DNA from: Sphingomonas limnosediminicola
GTDB lineage: Bacteria > Pseudomonadota > Alphaproteobacteria > Sphingomonadales > Sphingomonadaceae
NCBI RefSeq assembly: GCF_039537965.1
Contig: NZ_BAABBM010000001.1
Span: 372,001 to 436,000 of the forward strand
Direction: 5' to 3'
Length of the DNA stretch: 64,000 nucleotides
Notes under the pieces: model-generated
Told to the model about the DNA's origin: nothing
Databases searched by the model: none
The model's input: only the letters and a program-made list of their open reading frames with translations
In this document: piece after piece, positions 1-7,988 of the stretch
How the letters are laid out: the number at the start of each line of letters is the position of its first letter
Numbering within the stretch: the first letter of the stretch is position 1
Translations under genes and position numbers: made by a program

Positions 1-44
1 GCCACGAGCAGAGCGCCAAGCAGGAGAAGCATCGCCCGGTTCAT
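1..44 (-). CDS. FecCD/BtuC-type ABC permease, N-terminal fragment
   Basis: Only the first 14 codons lie in the window; the gene runs off the left edge. They read MNRAMLLLLGALLV, a hydrophobic start as expected for the first membrane helix of an inner-membrane permease. The ATG overlaps the stop codon of the binding-protein gene (ATGA arrangement), so the two are translationally coupled. The BtuC-type assignment is inferred from the order riboswitch, TonB receptor, binding protein and from the hydrophobic start; the fragment itself is too short to identify the family. Confidence 0.55.
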   Translation of the reverse strand, partial: MNRAMLLLLGALLV

Positions 45-796
45 CGGACGAGCCGGCGCAGACGCTCGATCTCGCCGATCATCAGCGGCCCCAGGCAGGT
101 CCAGGGCCGCCCGTCCGTGGACACTTGCCTGGAACCAGACCGGCGCACGATAGGATTATCGAGCCATCGATTGCCACCAGACATTTGGCCCGACCGATAA
201 TCGCTTTTTATCAGAAGAGTGGGTGGCTTGGTTAGCAAGGTTTCCAATGTGGCTTTGCCCCCTGGAAGCGATCGCTGTTGCAGGCCTGCAAGTCGAAGCC
301 ACTGCGTACCGAGTGAACCCGCCGTCAGGCTGTCTCCCCGGCCCGATATCCAGATACTGTCAACCGCACGGCGAGGCGCCGACGCCTCCAGTTGCTTCAA
401 CCGCGCTACCCAGGGTTCCGCGCGGCGACCATCGCCCAGAGCTGTCGCGACAGTCCGAAGATTGCGCGCCACGCCGGCGAGGTCGGTCGCATAGGGCAAG
501 TCGAGCGCTTGTATGTGCAGCCTGCCAGCAATCAGCGCGGTCGCGCGGCCGCCACCGCCCATGGTCATGATCACGGTCGGTTTGAGCGTCAGGACCTCTT
601 CGATTGAGCCCCGATTTCCTTTGAAGTGACGCGCCGACGTCCACAGCCGCGACTCGAGTGGTTCCTGGGAGAGAAAGCTCACGCTAACGATCTGCACAGG
701 ACGACCCAGAAGCAGCAGATATTCGTCCGTGCACAGGTTCAGCGAGGCGAACTTCGCCGCGGCCGCGCTAGCGAGGAGAAAGGCGGATGCCGCCAT
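41..796 (-). CDS. btuF: Periplasmic cobalamin-type ABC substrate-binding protein (BtuF-like)
   Basis: A 251-residue periplasmic binding protein that should hand cobalamin or a related corrinoid to an inner-membrane ABC permease. The N-terminus MAASAFLLASAAAA is a short signal peptide. The mature part begins KFASLNLCTDEYLLLLG, typical of helical-backbone (class III) binding proteins, followed by the IEEVLTLKPTVIM segment of the first lobe. The ATG at 796 was chosen because AAGGGAGGAG lies just upstream; an earlier in-frame start would run further into the receptor gene. The gene overlaps the 3' end of the receptor by 29 bases and the next permease start by 4, so the three form one operon under the riboswitch. 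The ligand is inferred from the riboswitch; the fold alone does not separate cobalamin from siderophores. Confidence 0.8.
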   Translation of the reverse strand: MAASAFLLASAAAAKFASLNLCTDEYLLLLGRPVQIVSVSFLSQEPLESRLWTSARHFKGNRGSIEEVLTLKPTVIMTMGGGGRATALIAGRLHIQALDLPYATDLAGVARNLRTVATALGDGRRAEPWVARLKQLEASAPRRAVDSIWISGRGDSLTAGSLGTQWLRLAGLQQRSLPGGKATLETLLTKPPTLLIKSDYRSGQMSGGNRWLDNPIVRRSGSRQVSTDGRPWTCLGPLMIGEIERLRRLVR

Positions 797-2609
797 AGAT
801 GCTCCTCCCTTCAGTCCGGTAGCCTGACACGTCCTGATAGCGTGCGTTGAAGGCATTTGCCGCGCGGGCGAAAATCTCGATTTGCGGAGTAATCGAAAAG
901 GCTACGCGAGCGCCCGCCTGCCAATAGCTATCCAGCCTCACGACATCGAACGGGAACACGTCCCTGCGATCGAGATGATTGCCGACATAGGCAATCGACG
1001 CGCCGTAGGTCAGTTTGCCCGAAACCCCGTCGAGCGCCACCGATCCGCTGTGCTTCGGGCGCCGGAGTTCGGTCACCTGGCCGATGCCACTGTCGCTCGG
1101 CTGACTTGCGTGGAGATAGGCATAGTTCGCCGACAGCCTCAGCCTGTTCCCTAATTGCCAGCCCAGCCCGGCTTCGACGCCCGAGCGGTGGCTGATGCCG
1201 TCTCTATTCAACGTGCCCGAAAGGAATGTCGCACTGTCGAACGTGTCGACGATCTCGTCGCGAAGCCGTTGCTTGTATCCGGTCAAGGACGCATCGAACG
1301 AGCCCCGGCGATGACGAATGGATAGCTCGAACCCCCGAGAGCTTTCTGGCTTAAGCGAAGGGTTTCCAACAAAACTCCCCGGAAAGAAGCCGTAAAGGTC
1401 GAAGAATGTCGGCTGCGCGATGCCTTCGGCATAGGAGCCCGCTACCGCGAAGCCGCCACCAAGTTCCGCAAGCAATGACGCTCGCAATGAGGTGGCGTCC
1501 TTGAACCGGTTGAACAGATCGCGCCTGACCGCCACGTCGCCCGTGAAACGCTTGGCTTGGCCGCGCCATTCGACCGTCAGCGCATCGTGCTCGCGAGACC
1601 GGTCCTGGTTCGTGAAACCGCCATATACCGTGTCGTGTGCATTGAACGTTTCTCGCTCGGCTTCAGCGGCGACGATAAGCCGATGCTTCACTGGGCCCGT
1701 CTGAAAAGTTCTCGCGACCTGCCCATCGACGGCTCGACGAGATCCCCTCGTGCCGTTCAGTTGATCGGAAGCGAGGAAATTCCTGTTCGACGAACCAAGC
1801 AGCGAACCGGAGAGATAACCGCTCCATGCCGAACCGTTGTCGCCGAGCTGTATCCAGAGCCTCGCTGCCGCGAGCCGGTTGCGGCTGTTGTCGAGGGTGT
1901 CGGCATGTTCGAATGGCGGATTGGGATTGAAACCGTCGAATTGGCTCTTTGCCGCCACTGCAAAGGCTGCTGCGCCGATCTCCACTTTAGGCGCCACCTT
2001 CCAGTTCGCTCGAATGCGCCCGGACAGGTTTTGATATCCGTCCTTGTCGCCGTGGCCGTTGAAGCTGTCGATGCCGGTGGCGTTTTGCCATCCGGTCGCA
2101 ACCGCGATGCTTCCTCTGTCAGAAGAAGTGGCACCGGCGGCCGACGTCCGTTGAAAGCCGAAAGACCCTGCCTCAAGCGAACCGGTGTGACCCGACGGAT
2201 CGTCGACGCCGTTGACAGCCACGACGCCCCCGATGGCATCCGATCCCCACAAGGCCGATTGCGGGCCCCGTATGACCTCGATGCGCGAGGCGATGTCGGC
2301 ATTGAGCAGGTCGAAACGCGGAATATCGCCGGACGCGGGATCGTTGGCGCGGATGCCGTCGATGAAGAGCAATGTGTGATTGGCCTCAGCGCCACGGATC
2401 CGGACGTCGGTCAGCGACCCGAGCGGGCCAGACGTCGAAACCGAAGTGCTTGGCACCAGGCGGAGCAGGGCAGGGACGAGCGGCTCGCCTAGGCGCTCGA
2501 TGCGCTTGCTGTCGATGATCGTAACGCTCGCGGGGGCCTGCGCTTCGCTTTCCGGCGCGCGCGATGCGGTAATGACGATCTGGTCAGTGTCGAAAATTGT
2601 GGCGGGCAA
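768..2609 (-). CDS. btuB: TonB-dependent cobalamin receptor (BtuB-like), no visible signal peptide
   Basis: A 613-residue outer-membrane receptor for energy-dependent corrinoid uptake. The TonB-box-like stretch DQIVITASR lies at residues 9-17, followed by the plug domain (RIRGAEANHTLLFIDG, IEVIRGPQSALWGSDAIGG) and a beta-barrel ending in YGGIRLSPR. The TTG start at 2609 has a strong AGGAGG five bases upstream. Translation from there yields no hydrophobic signal sequence: the TonB box starts almost at once, and an in-frame TGA lies 14 codons upstream. No hydrophobic leader is visible in the other two frames either. The gene follows a cobalamin riboswitch and precedes the binding protein. The family call is firm; whether the protein is exported as drawn is doubtful. 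Confidence 0.85.
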   Translation of the reverse strand: MPATIFDTDQIVITASRAPESEAQAPASVTIIDSKRIERLGEPLVPALLRLVPSTSVSTSGPLGSLTDVRIRGAEANHTLLFIDGIRANDPASGDIPRFDLLNADIASRIEVIRGPQSALWGSDAIGGVVAVNGVDDPSGHTGSLEAGSFGFQRTSAAGATSSDRGSIAVATGWQNATGIDSFNGHGDKDGYQNLSGRIRANWKVAPKVEIGAAAFAVAAKSQFDGFNPNPPFEHADTLDNSRNRLAAARLWIQLGDNGSAWSGYLSGSLLGSSNRNFLASDQLNGTRGSRRAVDGQVARTFQTGPVKHRLIVAAEAERETFNAHDTVYGGFTNQDRSREHDALTVEWRGQAKRFTGDVAVRRDLFNRFKDATSLRASLLAELGGGFAVAGSYAEGIAQPTFFDLYGFFPGSFVGNPSLKPESSRGFELSIRHRRGSFDASLTGYKQRLRDEIVDTFDSATFLSGTLNRDGISHRSGVEAGLGWQLGNRLRLSANYAYLHASQPSDSGIGQVTELRRPKHSGSVALDGVSGKLTYGASIAYVGNHLDRRDVFPFDVVRLDSYWQAGARVAFSITPQIEIFARAANAFNARYQDVSGYRTEGRSIYGGIRLSPR

Positions 2610-2694
2610 AGGATCCTCCTGTTGACGAACATGTCGTCACAAGAGGGCACGCCCTCCGATCCGTGGCTGAACCCGGCCGGGAAACGAACGACGG

Positions 2695-2815
2695 AGCAGG
2701 GCAAGTGTCTGACTCGATCAGCCTTGCGGCCGGTCCTACAGTTGCGGGCACAGCGCCGGATTTCGACCGGCTTCCTTATAAACCGGCGGCCGTAACCGCC
2801 GGACCCTGTTCCTGG
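2695..2815 (-). promoter_or_regulatory. Cobalamin riboswitch
   Basis: Read on the minus strand, the leader of the receptor gene holds the conserved cobalamin-aptamer parts in order. These are AAGGAAGCCGGT then AAATCCGGC (paired arm), GCTGTGCCCGCAACTGTA (core, about 2730-2750), and a B12 box GAGTCAGACACTTGCC (about 2700-2715). The B12 box ends about 90 bases before the TTG start, leaving room for an expression platform. It should reduce expression of the receptor, binding protein and permease when adenosylcobalamin is plentiful. The ends are approximate. Confidence 0.93.
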
Positions 2816-2928
2816 CGCGTGGCTAGGTGGTGAAGCGAAACCTTGTCAAGGAAGGCCTCTTTCGCTAGGGCCGCGCGACACTTGCTGCCGCTGGTCGGAA
2901 ACCAGTAGCTAACCCAAGGAAATCTAAG

Positions 2929-3159
2929 ATGAAGTCCGGTATCCACCCCGATTATCACATGATCAACGTCGAGATGACCGACGGCACCACGTTCCAGGTT
3001 CGTTCGACCTGGGGCAAGGAAGGCGACACGCTCCACCTCGACATCGATCCGAAGGTGCATCCGGCCTGGACCGGCGGCAACACGCGTCTGCTTCAGGAAG
3101 GCGGCCAGGTCGCGCGCTTCAACAAGCGCTTCGGCGGCCTCGCGCTCGGCAAGAAGTAA
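2929..3159 (+). CDS. rpmE: 50S ribosomal protein L31
   Basis: A 76-residue protein, the usual length for bacterial L31, a component of the large subunit at the central protuberance bridging to the small subunit. It starts [10 protein letters not shown] and contains [12 protein letters not shown] and [13 protein letters not shown], all typical of L31. The zinc-ligand cysteines are absent, so this is the zinc-independent (C-minus) form. AAGGAAA sits at ribosome-binding distance upstream of the ATG. It is followed after 17 bases by an acetyltransferase gene on the same strand. Confidence 0.97.
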   Translation: MKSGIHPDYHMINVEMTDGTTFQVRSTWGKEGDTLHLDIDPKVHPAWTGGNTRLLQEGGQVARFNKRFGGLALGKK

Positions 3160-3164
3160 GCGGC

Positions 3165-3185
3165 CGGCTGCGCTCGATGCAGCCG
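3165..3185 (+). promoter_or_regulatory. Stem-loop over the start codon of the acetyltransferase gene
   Basis: A perfect 7-bp inverted repeat, CGGCTGC and GCAGCCG around a 7-base loop, lies right after the rpmE stop. It contains the ATG of the next gene at 3177-3179. No U-run follows, so it is not a normal intrinsic terminator. It could damp translation of the downstream gene or mark the rpmE mRNA end; this is inference from the fold alone. Confidence 0.35.
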
Positions 3186-3728
3186 TTCCACGATCCCGAA
3201 CTGCGCAATCGCTCGGCTCCGCGGCTGGAGACCGAGCGCTTGGTGCTGCGTGAATTCGAGCTGCGCGACGTCGATTATTTCCTGAAGTTCTTCAGCGACC
3301 CCGAAGCCAGCAAGCATGTCGGCGGACCGAGCAGCCGCGAGGATACGTGGCGCCGGATGCTGGCCAGCTCGGCATTCTGGCCGCTGACCGGTGTCGGCAT
3401 GTGGGCGGTCGAGCGCCGCGATGATGGCGCGACCATCGGCCATGTCGGCTTCTTCGACTTCATGCGCGACTGCGAGCCGCCGATTGTGGGGCGGCCGGAA
3501 ATGGGCTGGATTCTGGCGCCCAAAGCGCATGGCAAGGGACTGGCCAGCGAGGCGTGCCGCACCGCGCTCGACTGGTTTGATGCGAATTTCGGCAGGCGGG
3601 ACATTCACGCGATGATTTCGCCGGGCAACGACCCATCGATGAAACTGGCTACGAAGCTGGGCTTCGTCCGTTGCGACGACGGTGTCTACCGAGACAAGCC
3701 GCAGACGATGTGGATGCGTCCGGCCTAG
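3177..3728 (+). CDS. GNAT family N-acetyltransferase (RimJ/RimL type)
   Basis: A 183-residue acetyl-CoA-dependent N-acetyltransferase. The N-terminal part LETERLVLREFELRD is the typical beta1-alpha1 start of RimJ/RimL-like enzymes. The acetyl-CoA segment appears as AHGKGLASEACRTALDW (about residues 120-136), and NDPSMKLATKLGFVR follows near the C-terminus. Length fits a single GNAT domain. The substrate (ribosomal protein N-terminus, drug or small amine) cannot be read from sequence. It lies 17 bases after rpmE and may be co-transcribed; its ATG sits within a stem-loop. Confidence 0.85.
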   Translation: MQPFHDPELRNRSAPRLETERLVLREFELRDVDYFLKFFSDPEASKHVGGPSSREDTWRRMLASSAFWPLTGVGMWAVERRDDGATIGHVGFFDFMRDCEPPIVGRPEMGWILAPKAHGKGLASEACRTALDWFDANFGRRDIHAMISPGNDPSMKLATKLGFVRCDDGVYRDKPQTMWMRPA

Positions 3729-3731
3729 GTT

Positions 3732-5804
3732 CTACCAACCGCCTCCGCCGCCGCCACCACCGCCGCCACCCGACGACCCGCCCCCGCCCGAGCCGCTGCT
3801 CGATCCGGGCGCCGTCGAGGCGGAGCTAATCGTGCTTGCGAGTGATGATCCCACAGAATCGACGAAACCGCCGGGGTTCGACCACGGGCTGCTCGATCCG
3901 GAATACCAGGCGAAGCCTTGCTGCCCCTGCGCGGCGGCAGCCGCCAGAACACCCTGAAAGCGATCCGCCCAGCTATTCTCAACGCCGAGCGCGATTGCAT
4001 AGGGCAGGTAGCGCTCGAACAGTTCAGGCGTGTCGGCTGGAGGCGTCATCCGGTCGAGGCGGTCGCGCTCGGTGATCGAAAGATACTGCTTGAAACCCGC
4101 AATATGGTCGAGGACGGCGCGCCCTTCCTTGGTCGGCGCGGCGATCCACCAGAATGCGGAAATCACCAGGGGTATCGCCAGGAGAGGAAGGACCAGCGGC
4201 AGGATCCAGCCGCTGCTCAGCGCCTGGCCCAAGATCGGCATGCCCAACGCGAAAAGGACGAACAGCGCGACGACGCTGATGAGCGAGAGCAGGCATTTGC
4301 CCGTCGAGGAATCGTGAAAGACCATCCACAACAGGGCGCAGACAGCCAGGCAGCCGAAGACGACGCCGATCTGCCAAGCCGAAGCCCCATCGCTCGCGAC
4401 GACGACGGCGGCCGCGGCAAGCCACAATGCAGCGACGAAGAGCAACGTGCCTGCAGCGGCCCAGCCGTAATTCCGCTTGAACAGCTTTCCTTCGTAAGTT
4501 ATCTTCAATACCTGAGCCAAGTCGCTCTGTGCGCTTGAGAAACGTTCGTGGTTTTTCTGCTCCATCACAACCGACTCGCCGGTCGTGGCGAGTTGGGAGA
4601 GGGCGGCTTGCTCCTCTTCGGGAAGTGGAGAGTCGGCGCTGAGGCGCTCCAGCCGCGTCTTCTTGCCCGAGAACCATCCGCCGTCCTCTTCGACCAGGCG
4701 AATGTGCCCGCGAACGCCCATGTCGACGACGGCCGCCGCGAATGCGCGATTATCGGCGCCCATCTTTGTGACGTAGCGCATGCCCGCCGGTGAGAGATTG
4801 TCGGGCGGCGAGAAGATCGGGACGGCCGTTCCCGCGCGCGGATTGCGGCCCGCGCGCGACCAGGCGAAGAAATAGAAGATGCAGAGGCCGAGCAGTCCGA
4901 GTGCGCCGATCGCCGGCGGCCCGTAGTCCGACAGCCACCAGGCGGCGCGGGTGCTACCGGCCGCGTCCGCGACGACACCCTTGGGAAAGGCGATCGCGAC
5001 GGTCAGGCCCTCGTTGGGCTCAAGCGGCTGGGTCGTCTGGAAGGTGATGTCGCCGGGTTTTTCCTCGATCACCTCCGCATTGGTCGCCGTCGAGCCCTGC
5101 GGTCCGGTATAATAAGCGTGCTGCCCGAGCTGGACGGACGAAGGCAGGCGGATGCGCGCCACCGCTTCGTCGATGGGGAACAGCCAGCCATTGCCGGTCG
5201 CGTTCCAGTAAAGCTCGTCATAGTCCTTGAAGCGGCCGATCTGGCGTGTGGTCCGATAGTGCAGCACGAAGCTGTGCTCACCGACGTCGACGAACTTTTC
5301 GGGGTCGCCGACCTTGATCCTGACGCCGTTGCCGATGGATTCGGTGCTCGCCGGAACCGGCATCCCATCCATGGTCGCGCCTTCGAAGGTGAAGCCGACG
5401 TGGACCATGCTCCCTTGGCGCCCGCGATAGCGGGTCGGGAAATCGCGATAGATGCCGTGGTTGATGCGATCCCGCTCGGCGCGGATGTCGATCGTCTCGG
5501 TGACGTCGAGCGAGCTGTCCTTCTGAACTTGGGCGTCGCTGACGTAGCGGAGGATGCGTTCGTCCGCATTTGCCGCCGAACTCGCCGCAAAAAGCGCAAT
5601 CGCGCAGGCCTTTAGCGCTCCGCCGAGCCATGTGCGCTGAGAGAAAACACGCTTATCGTCATTAAAGTCACGGAGAGCGGCGCCCTTCCGATGGCTTTTG
5701 GACCGACCATCCGACGAGAAGCGGGCGAACGGGCCACGGACGATCATGGCGCCAAGGCTGGCACCCAAACTCCTATTTTGGAAGATTTTACGCGCCACGC
5801 TCAA
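3732..5804 (-). CDS. DUF2207 membrane protein with a glycine-rich tail
   Basis: A protein of about 690 residues. A possible signal sequence (ALKACAIALFAASSAANA) precedes an extracytoplasmic DUF2207 domain (about residues 85-290, e.g. GIYRDFPTRYRGR). One membrane segment near residue 300 (ALGLLGLCIFYFFAW), a cytoplasmic region and two or three further segments (about 455-560) follow, and it ends in a Ser/Gly tail closing with a run of eleven glycines and W. This layout and tail are usual for DUF2207 proteins, which are commonly encoded beside LemA, as here. The start is unclear: TTG at 5804 and ATG at 5747 both lack a good ribosome-binding site, and the first 60 residues look unlike the family. 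Its molecular function is not established. Confidence 0.8.
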   Translation of the reverse strand: MSVARKIFQNRSLGASLGAMIVRGPFARFSSDGRSKSHRKGAALRDFNDDKRVFSQRTWLGGALKACAIALFAASSAANADERILRYVSDAQVQKDSSLDVTETIDIRAERDRINHGIYRDFPTRYRGRQGSMVHVGFTFEGATMDGMPVPASTESIGNGVRIKVGDPEKFVDVGEHSFVLHYRTTRQIGRFKDYDELYWNATGNGWLFPIDEAVARIRLPSSVQLGQHAYYTGPQGSTATNAEVIEEKPGDITFQTTQPLEPNEGLTVAIAFPKGVVADAAGSTRAAWWLSDYGPPAIGALGLLGLCIFYFFAWSRAGRNPRAGTAVPIFSPPDNLSPAGMRYVTKMGADNRAFAAAVVDMGVRGHIRLVEEDGGWFSGKKTRLERLSADSPLPEEEQAALSQLATTGESVVMEQKNHERFSSAQSDLAQVLKITYEGKLFKRNYGWAAAGTLLFVAALWLAAAAVVVASDGASAWQIGVVFGCLAVCALLWMVFHDSSTGKCLLSLISVVALFVLFALGMPILGQALSSGWILPLVLPLLAIPLVISAFWWIAAPTKEGRAVLDHIAGFKQYLSITERDRLDRMTPPADTPELFERYLPYAIALGVENSWADRFQGVLAAAAAQGQQGFAWYSGSSSPWSNPGGFVDSVGSSLASTISSASTAPGSSSGSGGGGSSGGGGGGGGGGGW

Positions 5805-5811
5805 CGAGCGC

Positions 5812-6378
5812 TCAGGCAGCCGGACGGGCGAATGCCACCTTCGGGGCGCTCTGAATGGCGGGGTCGTCGTCCTGGTAGAAGGGCTCTTCGGTGAAGCCCA
5901 TCGGCCGGGCGATCAGCACCGGCGGGAAGCTCTGGATCGACGAGTTCAGGTCGCGAACCGTGGCGTTGTAATAGCGACGGGCGCTTTGCAGCTCGCCCTC
6001 GATGTTCGCGAGCTGGTCCTGAAGCTGAAGGAAGTTCGTGTTGGCCTTCAGCTCCGGATAGGCCTCGGCGACAGCGAACAAACGGCCGAGCAACCCGGTC
6101 ATCTGCGCATCGGCCTGCGCCGTCGCCTCGACGCCGCCGGCGTTCACGGTGGCGGCACGGGCTCGCGAGACTTCTTCGAACACCTCGCGCTCGTGCGTGG
6201 AATAGCCCTGGACGGTCTCGACAAGGTTGGGGATCAGATCGGCGCGGCGGCGCAGCTGGACGGTGATCCCGCTGAAGCCTTCCTTCACCAGCGCCCGCAG
6301 CCGAACGAGCCGGTTGTAGGTCGCAACCAGGTACAAAAGGACCAGGACAGCGACGCCCAGGACAATCCAGCCAATCAT
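5812..6378 (-). CDS. lemA: LemA family protein
   Basis: A 188-residue LemA protein: one N-terminal membrane helix (MIGWIVLGVAVLVLLYLVAT) followed by a helical extracytoplasmic domain with the family motifs YNRLVRLRALVKEGFSGI, RRADLIPNLVETV and YNATVRDLNSSIQSFP. The start at 6378 was preferred to 6393 because GGGGATG lies at the right distance and the helix then begins at once. It lies 8 bases upstream of the DUF2207 gene, and the two form an operon. The cellular role of LemA is unclear; linkage suggests both act in the same envelope process. Confidence 0.92.
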   Translation of the reverse strand: MIGWIVLGVAVLVLLYLVATYNRLVRLRALVKEGFSGITVQLRRRADLIPNLVETVQGYSTHEREVFEEVSRARAATVNAGGVEATAQADAQMTGLLGRLFAVAEAYPELKANTNFLQLQDQLANIEGELQSARRYYNATVRDLNSSIQSFPPVLIARPMGFTEEPFYQDDDPAIQSAPKVAFARPAA

Positions 6379-6492
6379 GATTTCATCCCCCAAAGCCCGA
6401 TCGCGAACATAAGTGCGATTACAACGGTCGCCTAGCCATCATCATGAGAAGCGGTAGTGAAGATGCATAGTTCGCAACGGGAAGGCAGCTAG

Positions 6493-6520
6493 TGGCAGCA
6501 TTCGACCCATTCCTGCCATC
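6493..6520 (+). repeat. Palindromic intergenic repeat, copy 1 (short form)
   Basis: TGGCAG and CTGCCA form perfect 6-bp arms around the family core TTCGACCCATT. It lies in the spacer between the lemA promoter region and the 3' end of the next minus-strand gene. Additional remnants (GGCAGCTAG) lie just to the left. Confidence 0.7.
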
Positions 6521-6548
6521 GCCATAGGCTTGCCAGCCCGAGCTGAGC

Positions 6549-7016
6549 TTAGAGTGGACGCAGGGTGCAGCTAATTGCGCCGATAGAGACGACCCGCGCT
6601 TCCTTCAGTGGGCCGACCGCTGGGAACGGAGGATGCTGGACTATAATGTCAGTACCCCATGGAGCGGTCGAAACGTTAAGCACGCCGCTAACCGTGGCGA
6701 GGCGGCCTTCGTTAGCAGCAAAGGACTGGCCGACAGCTCGCTGTCCGAGCGCGGAGCGGTCCATCGTCGTTGTTACGTGGGCTCGCTCGCCTTCAGGGGC
6801 ATAGCAGTCCTTCACGCTTTGGCTGAGGACTTGGACGTGGCCATCCACACTGACGAGGTATCCGGTGACCTCCACTCGCTTGCCGTCGTATTTGCCCTGT
6901 TGCCGGATCAGGTCCTCAACCGAAATAGAAGCGCGATAGACACCGGGCCTATTGTTGGAAACGCAGGACCCTAGAGCAACATAGGCCCCTGCAACGTATA
7001 GTTTCCAACGCGGCAT
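6549..7016 (-). CDS. Putative lipoprotein with an OB-fold-like domain
   Basis: A 155-residue protein with a lipoprotein signal: MPRWKLYVAGAYVALGSC, with the lipobox ALGSC giving an acylated cysteine near residue 18. The ATG at 7016 was chosen because CCGGAGGGAGG is directly upstream. The mature part includes YDGKRVEVTGYLVSVDGH and LATVSGVLNV, patterns of short beta-strands like those in small OB-fold domains. No enzyme motif is visible. It is probably anchored in the envelope; function unknown. It is transcribed alone, with repeat copies in the spacers on both sides. Confidence 0.65.
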   Translation of the reverse strand: MPRWKLYVAGAYVALGSCVSNNRPGVYRASISVEDLIRQQGKYDGKRVEVTGYLVSVDGHVQVLSQSVKDCYAPEGERAHVTTTMDRSALGQRAVGQSFAANEGRLATVSGVLNVSTAPWGTDIIVQHPPFPAVGPLKEARVVSIGAISCTLRPL

Positions 7017-7074
7017 AGACCTCCCTCCGGAACCCATTTCCTCCATGACGACCCTGGGGGTCAGTCGGCAAGCC

Positions 7075-7105
7075 TAATGGCAGCTTTCGAGCCAAAGCAG
7101 ACATT
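7075..7105 (+). repeat. Palindromic intergenic repeat, copy 2 (mixed arms)
   Basis: Reads TAATGGCAGC, core TTTCGAGCCAAA, then GCAGACATT. The left arm is of the TGGCAG type and the right arm of the GCGGACA type. It lies in the spacer upstream of the lipoprotein gene at 6549-7016. Confidence 0.65.
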
Positions 7106-7216
7106 CGGTTCACCACTAGCGGACCACCGGCAACGCGCTTAGATCAGGGCCGAGATGGCGATCCACGGCTTATGCCGAACACGCCTCCGGCGACGAACGC
7201 GGCGCCTGCGGCCGCC

Positions 7217-7729
7217 CTAACTTCCGCGGGCTGGCAAATCACTGTTGAAGATGTCTGCGGCGGCTTTCCACTCGCTTCCGATCTTCCGCCAGACGACCAC
7301 GTACTTGCCGGTGTCGGTCTGCGCAGTGCCGTCGGGCGCCACCGCTAGCCTGTACGTCCCACGATCGAGCGCCATGTCACCTGACGATGACACGATGATC
7401 TGCTCCGGAACGAAGGTCAGATCGAATCCGGGCGTCTGCATCATGGAAGCCCACGTCTTCTGGATCGCAGCGCGGCCTTTGACGATCGGGCCGTTGGGCG
7501 GCATCACCGCGCCGTCCTCGGCGTAGAGTGCCGCAATGCCTCCCGCATCCTTGGCTTTGACGAGCTGAAGCCAGTGATCGACCTGCCCGCGGATTGCCTG
7601 CTCATCCGCGCCAGTGTTGGCAGCGGCGACGGTGTTCACTTCGGAGGTGTTATTTGCGGACTTCTCACCTGCCTGGCACGCGGGCAGAAGAAGCACTGTG
7701 GCAGAAAGAAGCAACAGCGTCTTCGTCAT
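7217..7729 (-). CDS. SnoaL/DUF4440-like (NTF2-fold) lipoprotein
   Basis: A 170-residue protein with a lipoprotein signal, MTKTLLLLSATVLLLPAC, cysteine at residue 18. After a Ser/Asn/Ala-rich linker comes an NTF2-like domain from about residue 43: VDHWLQLVKAKDAGGIAALY, GAVMPPNGPIVKGRAAI and YVVVWRKIGSEWKAAADIF, the usual pattern of SnoaL-like proteins. Such domains form small pockets and are either enzymes or binding modules; no catalytic pair can be named here. It is probably attached to a membrane in the periplasm. Transcribed alone; AGGAGG lies just before the ATG. Confidence 0.8.
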   Translation of the reverse strand: MTKTLLLLSATVLLLPACQAGEKSANNTSEVNTVAAANTGADEQAIRGQVDHWLQLVKAKDAGGIAALYAEDGAVMPPNGPIVKGRAAIQKTWASMMQTPGFDLTFVPEQIIVSSSGDMALDRGTYRLAVAPDGTAQTDTGKYVVVWRKIGSEWKAAADIFNSDLPARGS

Positions 7730-7792
7730 TGGGACCTCCTCTCGCTTGTCCTCGCCATTGCACGGTTAACGTGCATCGCGTCGCGTCGCCAC

Positions 7793-7845
7793 TGTCCGCT
7801 TCCCACCCAAAGTTATCGCGGCAGATTTCGACCCATTGCCGCCAT
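7793..7845 (+). repeat. Palindromic intergenic repeat, copy 3 (long form)
   Basis: The long two-core form: TGTCCGC, first core TTCCCACCCAAA, centre ATCGCGGCA, second core TTTCGACCCATT, then GCCGCCA. GCGGCA and TGCCGC make perfect 6-bp arms around the second core. It lies between the divergent genes at 7217-7729 and 7989-8528. Confidence 0.75.
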
Positions 7846-7988
7846 CGGGGTGGACGTCTGTGTCGTCCCGCCTGGCCTTCAAAGCGTGGCCGGATTGCTG
7901 GTGAGACTTCATCAACGATTTTGCTGGCAGTGAGAGCCGCGCTCCCGATGAGCCCAGTATCATCGCGTGTGGTCTGAAGGAGTACTGA

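Noticed and set aside
1557..2492. 311-residue plus-strand reading frame opposite the BtuB-like gene
   Set aside because: It is a long antisense frame in GC-rich coding sequence; arginine-rich with no domain, while the minus strand codes for a clear receptor.
2489..2704. Signal peptide for the BtuB-like receptor in another frame
   Set aside because: The alternative frame (MFVNRRILCPPQFS) has no hydrophobic stretch and would lie within the leader after the riboswitch.
3682..3957. Proline-rich plus-strand frame after the acetyltransferase gene
   Set aside because: The proline run is the antisense of the glycine tail of the DUF2207 protein.
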